In this document: piece by piece, positions 37,182 through 45,709 of the stretch | Position numbering within the stretch: position 1 is the stretch's first letter | How the letters are laid out: every line of letters begins with the position of its first letter | DNA from: Psychroflexus tropicus DSM 15496 | GTDB taxonomy: Bacteria > Bacteroidota > Bacteroidia > Flavobacteriales > Flavobacteriaceae | Assembly (NCBI RefSeq): GCF_000378765.1 | Contig: NZ_KB905343.1 | Coordinates: forward strand, 339,530-403,529 | Length of the DNA stretch: 64,000 bases | Reading direction: 5' to 3' | The notes under the pieces: generated by a model | Database searches by the model: none | What the model saw: the letters and a program-made list of their open reading frames with translations, nothing else | Told to the model about the DNA's origin: nothing | Made by a program: the position numbers and the translations under genes

Positions 37182-37688
37182 CTATAGTGAAATGCCCTCT
37201 GATAGCATTTCTTTAATCTCCTGAGGTAAAATAATGAGATCATCCACAAACTCCACTTCCGTTTTATAAAAACTAGCTTCAGAAATGAGGTTTGCCTTTT
37301 GAGCTTTAAGGCTCATTTGAAGAGAAGCCAGTGCATGCTCACCTCTGGGAGGTTTTGGAGTAAAGGTCATTGGCAGGATTCGCTTGCCAAAAAACTCACC
37401 AGAATCGGTGAGCCATTCCAGAAGATTCTTCAACACTGCAGGAATATTGTGGTTGTATTCTGGTGTCGAAATCAGGATTAAATCAGCATTCTTAATTCGG
37501 TTTCTCAGTAAATTTACGGGTTCCGGAATCCCGACTGCCTGCCGCTCCGGAGTGAAGAGTGGAAAATGATACAAGCCTTCATAAACTTCGACTACATGAT
37601 CATTAGATAGATGTTCTGCAATAGCTTTAAGAAATTTAAAGTTGCTGCTATTCTTGGAAGCAGAGCCGGAAATGCATAAAATATTCAT
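37182..37688 (-). CDS. NADPH-dependent FMN reductase family protein
   Basis: A 168-aa flavodoxin-fold protein. The FMN phosphate loop is CISGSASKNSSNF at residues 5-17 and the second FMN motif STPEYNHNIPAVLKNLLEWL at ~76-95 is typical of chromate/azo/quinone reductases of this family. The physiological acceptor is unknown. It lies 36 bases downstream of the LytTR regulator on the same strand and could be in its operon. Confidence 0.9.
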   Translation of the reverse strand: MNILCISGSASKNSSNFKFLKAIAEHLSNDHVVEVYEGLYHFPLFTPERQAVGIPEPVNLLRNRIKNADLILISTPEYNHNIPAVLKNLLEWLTDSGEFFGKRILPMTFTPKPPRGEHALASLQMSLKAQKANLISEASFYKTEVEFVDDLIILPQEIKEMLSEGISL

Positions 37689-37724
37689 TTTTTAGATTAA
37701 AGATACACATCTGTTTTGCAATGC

Positions 37725-38474
37725 TTACCCTATCCAGCTTTTAAATTCTTTTACGCGTTCACGACTAACAATGACAGGCTGGTTAAAACCCTCAGCGGTA
37801 ATTTTGATACGGCTGGAAGAATAGCTAAGCATATCTTTAATCGATTGATAATGTAAAATGTGACTTCTATTTACTCTAAAAAAATCTTTCGGAGACAACT
37901 GAGGCTCCAATTGATTCAAGGATTCATCGATGACATAATGTTTTCCTTCTTTGGTGACTAAAGAGGTGGCTTTATCAGAACTTTCAAAACCAGCGATGTC
38001 TGAGGTGGAGAAGGTTTTTAGTCTATCTCCAATTTTAATAGAAAAGCGATTTTTGTAGGCTTCAGTTGAACTGGATTCCTGAAAGAGATGTTTTAAAACT
38101 TCTGGATTGATGACCTGGGCAGAGTGTCTTTTTTCAAATTTATTGAGCGCCTGGCGGAGTTCATTCTCATCTATGGGCTTCAACAAATAATCAATACTAT
38201 TGAGTTTGAATGCTTTTAGGGCGTACTCATCATAGGCAGTGGTGAAAATCAAATCAGCTTCGACGTGAACTTGATCAAAAATTTCGAAAGACAAACCATC
38301 ACTTAACTGAATATCCAAAAAAATCAAATCTGCTTTAGGATGAGTTTTAAACCAGTCCACTGCTTCTTCTACAGAATGTAATTTCTGTTCTACTTTGTAT
38401 TGAAATCCATTGAGGAGGCGTTCCAGTCTTCGCGCTGCAAGCTTTTCGTCTTCTACAATTATGATACTTCTCAT
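37725..38474 (-). CDS. LytTR family response regulator
   Basis: A 249-aa two-domain regulator. The receiver domain (1 to ~120) has the acidic pair in IVEDE, the phospho-acceptor Asp in DLIFLDIQLSDG (~54) and the Lys in YLLKPID. The C-terminal LytTR DNA-binding domain (~145-249) shows ESSDKATSLVT and FFRVNRSHILH. Its ATG overlaps the stop of the upstream kinase (ATGA, 4 bases), so the pair is co-translated. Target genes are unknown. Confidence 0.95.
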   Translation of the reverse strand: MRSIIIVEDEKLAARRLERLLNGFQYKVEQKLHSVEEAVDWFKTHPKADLIFLDIQLSDGLSFEIFDQVHVEADLIFTTAYDEYALKAFKLNSIDYLLKPIDENELRQALNKFEKRHSAQVINPEVLKHLFQESSSTEAYKNRFSIKIGDRLKTFSTSDIAGFESSDKATSLVTKEGKHYVIDESLNQLEPQLSPKDFFRVNRSHILHYQSIKDMLSYSSSRIKITAEGFNQPVIVSRERVKEFKSWIG

Positions 38475-39508
38475 GAGTTTTTGTTTTTTAATAAAGGTAA
38501 TTTAACCATAAATGATGTTTCGTTTTTGATGATCTCTATGGATTGACCAAAGCTTTCAAATCGATTCTTAATATTCTCTAATCCAATTCCATTTCTGCTA
38601 GATTCTTTGGCTTTCGGATTGAGATTATTTTCGATGATTAAATCACTTTCTGTATTAGAAATCTTAAGGTGTAAAGGTTGCTTTTCAGTGACCTTATTAT
38701 GCTTCACAGCATTTTCAATCAACAGTTGAAGGGATAGTGGGACCGTGAATTTGTGCTCATCATCCTTAATATCAATCGTATATTCTAAACTGTCTTCAAA
38801 CCTGGTCGATAAAAGATTAAGATAGACTTTAGCGAAATCTAATTCTGATCTCAAGCTCACTAGATCTTCTTGTCGTTGATCAAGGACATAACGATAGACC
38901 TTGGATAAATTGGTGGTAAACTTAGTGGCGCGTTTAGGATCTTCTTCAATTAAGGAAGCAAGGACGCTGAGGCTATTGAACAGAAAATGTGGATCCAACT
39001 GATCTTTTAAGGCTTGATGCTTGGCCTTGGTATGCTCTATAACTTGTTTTTGAGCCTTTAGTTCTGCATTCACCCCAAATTTATAAAAGTAGTAGGCATG
39101 AAAGGCTAAGGTCACTATCAGGGCTATAAAAACGGCAAAGAGGTAGCTAAAAAAACTCTCATTGGCTAGAAAATAATCAATGCTGTTTCCGTAAATCCAA
39201 ACACTATGAATTACTCGTCCAATAAAAAAGCCAAAGACGGATAAAATTACAGATCCTGGAATACCTAAGGCAATTAAGGTTTTAGGGTGAGTTCTCCAGG
39301 AAAATACCTTTTGTATCCAGGTAAAAAACCCAATGTTTAAAAAACCGATGATAAAGGCGTAACTAAAGTTACTCAGTAAGGGTTTATAATTGAGTAAATA
39401 GTCAATTTTCCAGCCATTACCCATAAAGTTGATAAAGTGAATCACCAAAGCGATGATGGCCGAGATCCAGAGGAATCTTAAGATGGGATAAATTGATTTT
39501 GATGTCAT
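38471..39508 (-). CDS. LytS/YehU-type sensor histidine kinase
   Basis: A 345-aa kinase with four predicted membrane helices in the first ~150 residues and little extracytoplasmic loop, so it probably senses within or near the membrane. A coiled linker leads to the His_kinase domain with DQLDPHFLFNSLSVLASLI (acceptor His) and the ATPase part with LQLLIENAVKHN and GIGLENIKNRF. The frame extends to a TTG at 39526, but a -7 element at 39528-39535 places the transcript start too close, so 39508 is chosen. Pairs with the LytTR regulator. Confidence 0.94.
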   Translation of the reverse strand: MTSKSIYPILRFLWISAIIALVIHFINFMGNGWKIDYLLNYKPLLSNFSYAFIIGFLNIGFFTWIQKVFSWRTHPKTLIALGIPGSVILSVFGFFIGRVIHSVWIYGNSIDYFLANESFFSYLFAVFIALIVTLAFHAYYFYKFGVNAELKAQKQVIEHTKAKHQALKDQLDPHFLFNSLSVLASLIEEDPKRATKFTTNLSKVYRYVLDQRQEDLVSLRSELDFAKVYLNLLSTRFEDSLEYTIDIKDDEHKFTVPLSLQLLIENAVKHNKVTEKQPLHLKISNTESDLIIENNLNPKAKESSRNGIGLENIKNRFESFGQSIEIIKNETSFMVKLPLLKNKNS

Positions 39509-39527
39509 GTGTGACTTGATTTGCAAT

Positions 39528-39535
39528 CAAACTTA
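39528..39535 (-). promoter_or_regulatory. -7 promoter element of the kinase-LytTR unit
   Basis: Reads TAAGTTTG on the minus strand, about 20 bases before the kinase ATG. Confidence 0.6.
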
Positions 39536-39617
39536 ATAATAAAGTTAATTCATAAGCTTCAATAATTGATGAGCTGTTATATTTTGCGTATGAATCGGCA
39601 ACCCCTGATATCAAAAT

Positions 39618-39648
39618 AAAAAAGCTTCCAAAATTAATTTGAAAGCTA
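39618..39648 (-). terminator. Probable terminator of the 110-aa secreted-protein gene
   Basis: On the minus strand an imperfect stem AGCTTTCAAA / TTTTGGAAGCT with a short loop is followed by a run of Ts, 25 bases past the stop of the gene at 39673-40005. Confidence 0.65.
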
Positions 39649-39672
39649 AAAATATTAGTGTTTTTAATAAAT

Positions 39673-40005
39673 TTATCCCTTTTCTATTTTACCATTGGGC
39701 TTTATACGAATAGACTTTAATTGATCATCAAGTAAATAAGAAATAAGAAAAAGATTTTGGTTTTTTAGCGTTACAGCTTTTATCGACTCAATAGTTTTAG
39801 GCTTTATGTCCAATTCATTTAATTTGTTTTTTACCCTTCCAGGTAATTCACTGTAAGATATCATCTTATAGTCTATGGTTTTATCGAAAACATCTCTAAT
39901 TTGAAATTTCTCAGTTGTCGTCTTTTTGTCTTCATTGTTTTCTGGATCTTGGCATAGACCAGTAAAACAAATTAATAGTGTCATAATAATATATACAGTT
40001 TTCAT
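39673..40005 (-). CDS. Small secreted protein of unknown function
   Basis: A 110-aa protein with a signal peptide (VYIIMTLLICFTGLCQ), a charged low-complexity stretch (DPENNEDKKTTTEK) and a C-terminal compact part ending IRIKPNGKIEKG. The Cys in GLCQ is near a lipobox but the -3 position does not fit well, so ordinary secretion is more likely. Not recognised. It stands alone between two terminator-bounded neighbours. Confidence 0.65.
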   Translation of the reverse strand: MKTVYIIMTLLICFTGLCQDPENNEDKKTTTEKFQIRDVFDKTIDYKMISYSELPGRVKNKLNELDIKPKTIESIKAVTLKNQNLFLISYLLDDQLKSIRIKPNGKIEKG

Positions 40006-40220
40006 AGTTTATTATTTAAAAGTTATATGTCTAACATATTCAAAAATGAATCCATTAGCTTCAAGTGGCTTTAATTATCTGTAAATGAGAAATTTATGTT
40101 TTAAGTGTTGTTTTGTTATTATACAAAAGTGTGGAACACCACATCAATTTCTACAATAATTCAACACTGTGCTTGTAGAAATCCAAAATTATATTTTATG
40201 TAAACTTTAATTATATAAAT

Positions 40221-40249
40221 AAAAAAAGCGCATCTCGAAAGATGCGCTT
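40221..40249 (-). terminator. Rho-independent terminator of the PorT-like gene
   Basis: Perfect 10-bp stem AAGCGCATCT / AGATGCGCTT with a 4-base loop; on the minus strand a T run follows. Confidence 0.9.
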
Positions 40250-40278
40250 AAAGTAGCTAAAGATTAGGTTGGTTAAAC

Positions 40279-40893
40279 TTAAAATTCAAAAGCTACATAA
40301 GCCTGAAAAGTGGAGTTTCTAGCTTCAATTCCTGAAAAGCTAGCAATATCATTATCTACGATGTCCTGCAATCCATAGTAATATCTAACTCCTACAACGA
40401 TTGGCGATAAATTGACATTAGCACCTACGGCTAAACCGTAATCAAAATCTTTAAAGTTGTCGGTACCGATCTCTCTTTCAAAAGGTTCATTAGATAGAAC
40501 AGATTCTCCAGAAACATTAGCATCTAGTAAATAAGAAGCATAAGCTCCCCCCTCTACATAAAAAAGGTCTGCAACTCCTACAGAAGCCATAATTGGTAAT
40601 TCCAGATAGCCCAAACCGAGCTCTGCTTCACCAGCATCTCCTTCAATTTTGGCTCCTTTTCCGGAATACCCTAGCTCAGCTTGAAGATATAAAACATCTT
40701 CTACCAAGGCACTTCTGGAGTAGACACCAAAATTAAGACCTGTTCTCAGATTTTCGTCATCTACATTTTCAGTAAAAAAGTTAGACATATTCAGTCCCCC
40801 TTTCACACCAAAGGCGCTTTCCTGAGCTTGTGTTGTGAATGAGACAAGTCCTAATAGTAAAATAAATGTTAGTTGTTTAATTCTTGTGTTCAT
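40279..40893 (-). CDS. PorT-like outer-membrane beta-barrel protein
   Basis: A 204-aa exported protein with signal peptide (LTFILLLGLVSFTTQAQ) and the opening SAFGVKGGLNMSNFF of the PF13568 'outer membrane protein beta-barrel' family. Alternating strands (GLNFGVYSRSAL, LYLQAELGYSGKG, VGVRYYYGLQDI) end in a terminal Phe (VAFEF). Eight-stranded barrel expected; role not known, and assignment to the PorT of the type IX secretion system is not implied. Monocistronic with its own terminator. Confidence 0.88.
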   Translation of the reverse strand: MNTRIKQLTFILLLGLVSFTTQAQESAFGVKGGLNMSNFFTENVDDENLRTGLNFGVYSRSALVEDVLYLQAELGYSGKGAKIEGDAGEAELGLGYLELPIMASVGVADLFYVEGGAYASYLLDANVSGESVLSNEPFEREIGTDNFKDFDYGLAVGANVNLSPIVVGVRYYYGLQDIVDNDIASFSGIEARNSTFQAYVAFEF

Positions 40894-40967
40894 GTGTAAT
40901 GGTTTTGTTGGTTAAAAATGTTGATCATGAAAAATGTCTTATTTGGACTTGGCCACTCATAATAAAT

Positions 40968-41297
40968 TTAAAGATTGGAAATCGATGAATCGTCACCCAT
41001 CAATAGACCTACCTCATCAAATTTAAGGATGATCATCTCTTCATTACTGCTGAAGTAGCAATTATAAAAGTGTTTATCTCTAAAACTAATCTTTTGAATT
41101 TTAGCAAAGTTCTCTGGAAACTCACTGTAAAGTCTACCCAAATCAGAATGTTCGAAATCTTCGTCTAATCGTGATAAATTTTCTACGCTTACCTGTTCAA
41201 CTCCTTTACTAGTTTTTACAGATAATTGAGAGGTGCCAGCACTTGTAAAATTTGCAGTTTCGTTTATTAACTTATAGGCTTCATCCATGTCGATCAT
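40968..41297 (-). CDS. Uncharacterised 109-aa protein
   Basis: A 109-aa soluble acidic protein I do not recognise, with no signal peptide or membrane helix. A -7 element (minus-strand TAGATTTG at 41313-41320) lies only 16 bases before the ATG, which supports transcription and implies a leader of about 10 bases. A start three codons inside (MDEAYKL) would also fit. The composition looks like protein coding rather than spurious. Confidence 0.55.
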   Translation of the reverse strand: MIDMDEAYKLINETANFTSAGTSQLSVKTSKGVEQVSVENLSRLDEDFEHSDLGRLYSEFPENFAKIQKISFRDKHFYNCYFSSNEEMIILKFDEVGLLMGDDSSISNL

Positions 41298-41312
41298 TTA
41301 CATCATCTGGTG

Positions 41313-41320
41313 CAAATCTA
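41313..41320 (-). promoter_or_regulatory. -7 promoter element of the 109-aa protein gene
   Basis: Reads TAGATTTG on the minus strand, 16 bases from the start codon. Confidence 0.55.
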
Positions 41321-41447
41321 ATTCCAATATGAAGAGGAAGAATACTCAATATTAAACTTTAGTAGAAATTATGAATAAGTCTTAAGAATTCATTAAAAGT
41401 TTTAGTCCTGGCATTAGCACGTTTTGTCCTGACTTAAGATGCCATAG

Positions 41448-41624
41448 TCATCAGAGAAATTGCAAATTTTGTCAACTTTAAACAATGAAATCCAAATCAC
41501 GTCTGTGAATAAAAGTCATGTCGCCAATACTACAAATCCAGATGTACTTAATATTTACCAACCTCAAAACAGCTTTATCAACAATACTTTTTTATGGTCT
41601 TATTGTTCGGTAAAGGAGGCATGA
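41448..41624 (+). pseudogene. Possible coding remnant without a start codon
   Basis: In the 500-base gap 41298-41797 a plus-strand frame of 58 codons runs between stops at 41445 and 41622 with no ATG, giving a composition like real protein (ITSVNKSHVANTTNPDVLN, then IYQPQNSFINNTFLWSYC). It may be the tail of a deleted gene. I do not recognise a family, and chance cannot be excluded. The remainder of the gap is AT-rich and shows nothing else. Confidence 0.3.
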
Positions 41625-41797
41625 TCATGAGGTTTATTATTTCTTAAAAAAAAATAAAAAAATGATGAGGGGTTAGGTTATATTTCAAGATAAGGTGCTT
41701 TTACTCGTTTTAAAACTCTACACAATGTTGAAAAATGCAATGGTTTTGATAGACTTTGTACTTTTTAAATAGGCTTGAGTACCTTAAAACTGAGCTT

Positions 41798-42193
41798 TTA
41801 TTCCCGGATAAATTCACATCGCACAATTTTACCTTCGTTCACGACGTAAATAGCAATGAGTAATAGGGGCTTATTGCTGCCCTCTCTTCCTGTAATGTAT
41901 TCGTAATCAATTACAGTGTTGCCGATCACCTGCCTGGAAATGACTTCACTATGAAGATTGGGTGAAGACTTAAACAGTTTTCCATATACCTCCTTAAAAC
42001 TTTCTTTTCCTTTAATGAAAGGTTGGGGCTTTCCATAATTGTAGGCAGTCGCATCTTTACTAAAAACGCTCAAAAAGGCAGTCAGGTCTTTTGCATTATA
42101 AGCGTCTAATTGGTCTTGAACTACCTCGCGAGGTGTTTGCGCCACACAAGTCAAAGTAAAAACACCAAAAATAATCAGATAAGTCTGTTTCAT
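41798..42193 (-). CDS. Secreted SnoaL/NTF2-like protein
   Basis: A 131-aa protein with signal peptide (TYLIIFGVFTLTCVAQ) and an NTF2-like domain: PREVVQDQLDAYNAKDLTAFLSVFSKDATAYNY at the start, VYGKLFKSSPNLHSEVISRQVIG and a final KIVRCEFIRE. Ligand or enzymatic role unknown. It follows the M20 peptidase after 13 bases on the same strand, so the two are co-transcribed. A second ATG one codon upstream is possible. Confidence 0.85.
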   Translation of the reverse strand: MKQTYLIIFGVFTLTCVAQTPREVVQDQLDAYNAKDLTAFLSVFSKDATAYNYGKPQPFIKGKESFKEVYGKLFKSSPNLHSEVISRQVIGNTVIDYEYITGREGSNKPLLLIAIYVVNEGKIVRCEFIRE

Positions 42194-42209
42194 CATCTTT
42201 TTTATTTAA

Positions 42210-43730
42210 TTAATTTTCAAAAGCTTCAGTGAGTATGGCCATTATGCTTATGATACCATCTCTGTAATGCCCCAGCCTAAGGTTTTCGTTTGGACTGTGT
42301 TGATTATTGTCGCTATTAACCAAAGGAACTGTAACTGCTGGAACTGAGAGTGCGCTTACAAACGGAGAAATTGGAATAGATCCTCCAGAAGTAGGTATAA
42401 TGACTGGAGCAGTGTTAAAGGCCCGCTCCAAGGCACTTATTAGCCACAATCCAATTGGGGCATCTGTATCTGTTTTAAATGCATCGTAGGCAAAATTATA
42501 ATTGAATTGAACAATCTTAGATAAGTCTTGTCTTTGTTTTGCAGAAGGCGCTTCTTCTAAAATGCTATAGCCTTGTGCTTCTATGTGAGATTTGATTAAG
42601 TTAATCAGTCTTTCTGGTTCTGAAGATTTAACTAGTCGGATATCTAGTTCAGCTATGGCTAAGTTCGGAACGATAGTTCTTGCTTCGTCTTCTACCCATC
42701 CAGAACTAAGACCTCTTATGTTTAAGGAAGGGTATTGAATTGATGCTTGCAAAAAATCGGCTACGCGGTCTTTCGTAATAATTCCCAAATCCTGAGTCAA
42801 TTTTTCTTCATCATCTGGTACAGCTTGTAAAGCCTTTAATTCTTTCTTGGTGAGTTCTACTCCATCGTAATATCCTGGAATAGCAACGCGACCATTTTCA
42901 TCATAAAAGCTCGCAAGAAGTTGAGCCATTTGTCTGGCTGGATTAGTGATGTAATTTCCATAATGTCCGCTATGTTGAGCATCATAGGCTCCATAGGTTT
43001 TAAGGGTTAGCATCTGTATACCTCTTGCACCAAAAGACAGAGTTGGCTGGTTAGTGGAATGTTGTGGACCATCTATAATTACAAGCATATCTGCAGCGAG
43101 GTCTGCCTTGTATGCATCCACCGCCTGTGGTAAATTGGGAGAGCCTAGTTCTTCTTCAAAATCAATGATTACTTTTAAATTCACTTTCATTCTCAGATCT
43201 GATTCCTCTATGATGTCTATAGCCGTCCATAGCATAGCAATAGGTCCTTTATCGTCTGAGGTTGATCTCCCAAAAATTCTCCAATCGGGATTAAACTTAG
43301 ATTCTATAGATGACCAGGTTATGATCTCCCAGTTCCCTGTCTCATCTTTTTGTTTTAAAACGGGAAGATAGGGGTCAGGTTGATCCCATAAATTTTTATC
43401 TACGGGTTGCCCGTCCGCGTGGGCATATACGAGTAAAACAGGAAGATCTTTATCTATTTTTTTCTCTGCTAACAGCAGAGGTGTAGCCTCTGTAGATAAA
43501 ATGTTAGTTGTAAATCCACGACTTCCAAAAGCTTCTTCTGCGTATTCAAGGTTATTTCGAATATCTTCTTTTACACTCCCATTATTGGGTAAGCTTAACC
43601 AATCTTTGAGAAGGGCTATACTAGAATTGAGATGAGTATAAGTTAGCTTCTGAAGTTCCTCATGGTTTGGAGTTTGAGCACAAACAAAAGCAGTAAATAG
43701 AAAAGCTAAAGCAATAAAAAAAGATTTCAT
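42210..43730 (-). CDS. Secreted M20 family dipeptidase-like metallopeptidase
   Basis: A 506-aa zinc peptidase with a signal peptide (FFIALAFLFTAFVCAQ). Metal-binding motifs are LLVYAHADGQPVD, STSDDKGPIAMLW and IIDFEEELGSPNL with the catalytic Glu; the lid domain and VIIPTSGGSIPISPF with NQHSPNENLRLGHY follow. Similar to carnosinase/CNDP-like M20 peptidases that cut short peptides. Periplasmic or extracellular action is predicted. First gene of a two-gene unit with the NTF2-like protein. Confidence 0.93.
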   Translation of the reverse strand: MKSFFIALAFLFTAFVCAQTPNHEELQKLTYTHLNSSIALLKDWLSLPNNGSVKEDIRNNLEYAEEAFGSRGFTTNILSTEATPLLLAEKKIDKDLPVLLVYAHADGQPVDKNLWDQPDPYLPVLKQKDETGNWEIITWSSIESKFNPDWRIFGRSTSDDKGPIAMLWTAIDIIEESDLRMKVNLKVIIDFEEELGSPNLPQAVDAYKADLAADMLVIIDGPQHSTNQPTLSFGARGIQMLTLKTYGAYDAQHSGHYGNYITNPARQMAQLLASFYDENGRVAIPGYYDGVELTKKELKALQAVPDDEEKLTQDLGIITKDRVADFLQASIQYPSLNIRGLSSGWVEDEARTIVPNLAIAELDIRLVKSSEPERLINLIKSHIEAQGYSILEEAPSAKQRQDLSKIVQFNYNFAYDAFKTDTDAPIGLWLISALERAFNTAPVIIPTSGGSIPISPFVSALSVPAVTVPLVNSDNNQHSPNENLRLGHYRDGIISIMAILTEAFEN

Positions 43731-44079
43731 AACTTATGATTTATGGCTTAAATATAAGTCAATAAAATAATTTGTTTGAATTTATAAAACGATCACCACG
43801 CTAAGTTTCTATTGAATTTTCCTCTGCTAAAGTTGTTTACTTAAGATATTAAGCTTAAGTCACATAATTCACTTCAATCTTATAGCTGAAGCTGACGATA
43901 GCATTGAAGGAGTCATCCTATTTAAGAAATGAAATCAACTAAAATGCTCTATCTAGTTTATTTTAAATAAAAAAGCCCCAAGTTGGGGGCATTAATGAAG
44001 GAATTGGTTTAAGCTGAATTCCTTAAAATTACAGGTGACTACGTATCAGATTCAGTAGAAAACACTATAAACATAAGCA
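43731..44079. other. Intergenic space with one terminator
   Basis: Apart from the hairpin at 43965-43990 nothing is supported. A short plus-strand open stretch near 43855-43930 has no start codon and is probably chance. Confidence 0.4.
43965..43990 (-). terminator. Rho-independent terminator of the GT2 gene
   Basis: On the minus strand the stem GCCCC / GGGGC with a 6-base loop is followed by TTTTTTATTT; it lies about 90 bases past the GT2 stop. Confidence 0.8.
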
Positions 44080-45477
44080 TCAAGAAGCCTTAGGCAATTC
44101 TCTTGTGAGCCAGCCTCTACGGCTTGCTGTGGCAATGGCATAGGGTGTAATCCAAAATAGACTAAAGGTATAAAACAAACTATAACAATACATCCAAAGC
44201 GACTCTCCTTTACTGTAATATCTGGCATAAAACAAAGCAGGTATACTTGAAAATACCAGGATACTCACTAAGGCTGAACTAAAGAATAAGGCTGGATGTA
44301 AAACGATAAATGCCAGCATCAGCAGTACTAATGGATAGGCAAAGGCTATCTTGATCCATTGATTGATGAGTAAAATACGTGGCCCGATTTTATTGCCTTG
44401 TCGATAGTTTGAAAAGGCAAACTGACTCATTTTAATGTTTTCTCTCACATTACTTCGCTCCCAACGAATAAACATTTTATAAAGATTTTTATAGCGTTCA
44501 GGAATGTTGGTCAATACTACGGCATTGCTTTGAAAACGTACATTCTTACCCTGTTTTAATATCATATTGGTCATGGCTCTGTCTTCACCGATATCTGTTT
44601 TTTGTCTCATAAAGGTTTGGTGCATCCAGTCTTCAAGGCAATTGAGCACAGCATCTCGCCTGTAGGCCGCCAGGGCACCAGGAGTACATAAAACAGAACC
44701 CAACTGACTTTGAGCAGAGCGAATGAATTCAAAACTAAAAGCAAAACTTACATTAAGCATTCTAGGAATAATGGCTTTTTGGTTGTTGAGGACACGTACA
44801 TTTCCTGCAACTGCTCCACAGTTATCGTCGGTTACAAAAGGAGAAACTAAATTTCTGAGTGTATCTGTTTTTACAATGGAGTCACTATCTATCGTGACGT
44901 AAACATCTCCAGCTCCCATTTTGAAAGCCCTGTATAACGCTTGACGTTTCCCCATGTTTTTAGGCTGCTGAAAAATACTGAGTTGATCCCCAATTTCTAA
45001 TTTTGCCTTTTCCATCCATGTCCAGGTATCGTCCTTGCTTCCGTCGTCTATGGATATGATCTGTATCTTATGCTTAGGATAGTGACTCCCAGCAATGCTG
45101 TGCAATGTTTTCCAGACTAACTTGCCCTCATTATATGCAGGAACTATGACCGTAAGCACAGGAAGTTGATCATTTTTAACAGAAGCAACAGGTTTGTACT
45201 TAAGCCTGAGCACAAAAATGAATCCCAAGAAAGAAGTTTTAAATGCTAATAATGCTATCGACACAAAGATCAAAGCCTTTCCCCATAGCGTTCCCATTCG
45301 CTCCAGATGCAACTCTTCAAATGCTGGCTGTAGCTGTAATAAAGCAAGTAAAGCTATTGCTAAAAGTATAAACGTCATCGAGAATATTGTAATATCTAGT
45401 TTAGAAAGCGTTTTTAATTGACCTAAAGAATCTATAGGATTTTTTTGAGCCTCATAGCGGTTAACTTCTTTTTTCAT
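44080..45477 (-). CDS. Processive membrane glycosyltransferase, family GT2
   Basis: A 465-aa protein with two N-terminal membrane helices, a cytoplasmic GT-A domain and three or more C-terminal helices, like NodC/hyaluronan/PgaC synthases. Motifs: VIVPAYNEGKLVW, SIDDGSKDDTW, DVYVTIDSDSIV (DxD), TPGALAAYRRDAVL, DIGEDRAMTNMIL and FIRWERSNVRE, the last in the position of the Q/RxxRW product-binding motif. It should make and extrude a beta-linked polysaccharide; sugar unknown. The frame opens at a TTG at 45525, but the ATG at 45477 is preferred. No other polysaccharide genes are adjacent. Confidence 0.9.
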   Translation of the reverse strand: MKKEVNRYEAQKNPIDSLGQLKTLSKLDITIFSMTFILLAIALLALLQLQPAFEELHLERMGTLWGKALIFVSIALLAFKTSFLGFIFVLRLKYKPVASVKNDQLPVLTVIVPAYNEGKLVWKTLHSIAGSHYPKHKIQIISIDDGSKDDTWTWMEKAKLEIGDQLSIFQQPKNMGKRQALYRAFKMGAGDVYVTIDSDSIVKTDTLRNLVSPFVTDDNCGAVAGNVRVLNNQKAIIPRMLNVSFAFSFEFIRSAQSQLGSVLCTPGALAAYRRDAVLNCLEDWMHQTFMRQKTDIGEDRAMTNMILKQGKNVRFQSNAVVLTNIPERYKNLYKMFIRWERSNVRENIKMSQFAFSNYRQGNKIGPRILLINQWIKIAFAYPLVLLMLAFIVLHPALFFSSALVSILVFSSIPALFYARYYSKGESLWMYCYSLFYTFSLFWITPYAIATASRRGWLTRELPKAS

Positions 45478-45709
45478 GATTGTTTTGTTTATAGAGGAAT
45501 AACCAAGTAATGTACCGAAGCTCAATTAGCATGCTTTACAGCCTTTATGGTGATAAAAGCCCATAAAATTGTGGTTTATTATCAGCATTATGTAGAGACC
45601 TATTTCATCACATTCTACAGAATTAGGAACTCCTTTAGAAGGGATTGGGTTTTATTTATGAAGCCAAAAGCTCTATGTGTGTCAAAAACCGTATTTTGGA
45701 ATCAAAAAC

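Noticed and set aside
43855..43930. Short plus-strand open stretch resembling a protein tail
   Set aside because: About 25 codons without a start and no recognisable motif; below what can be supported.
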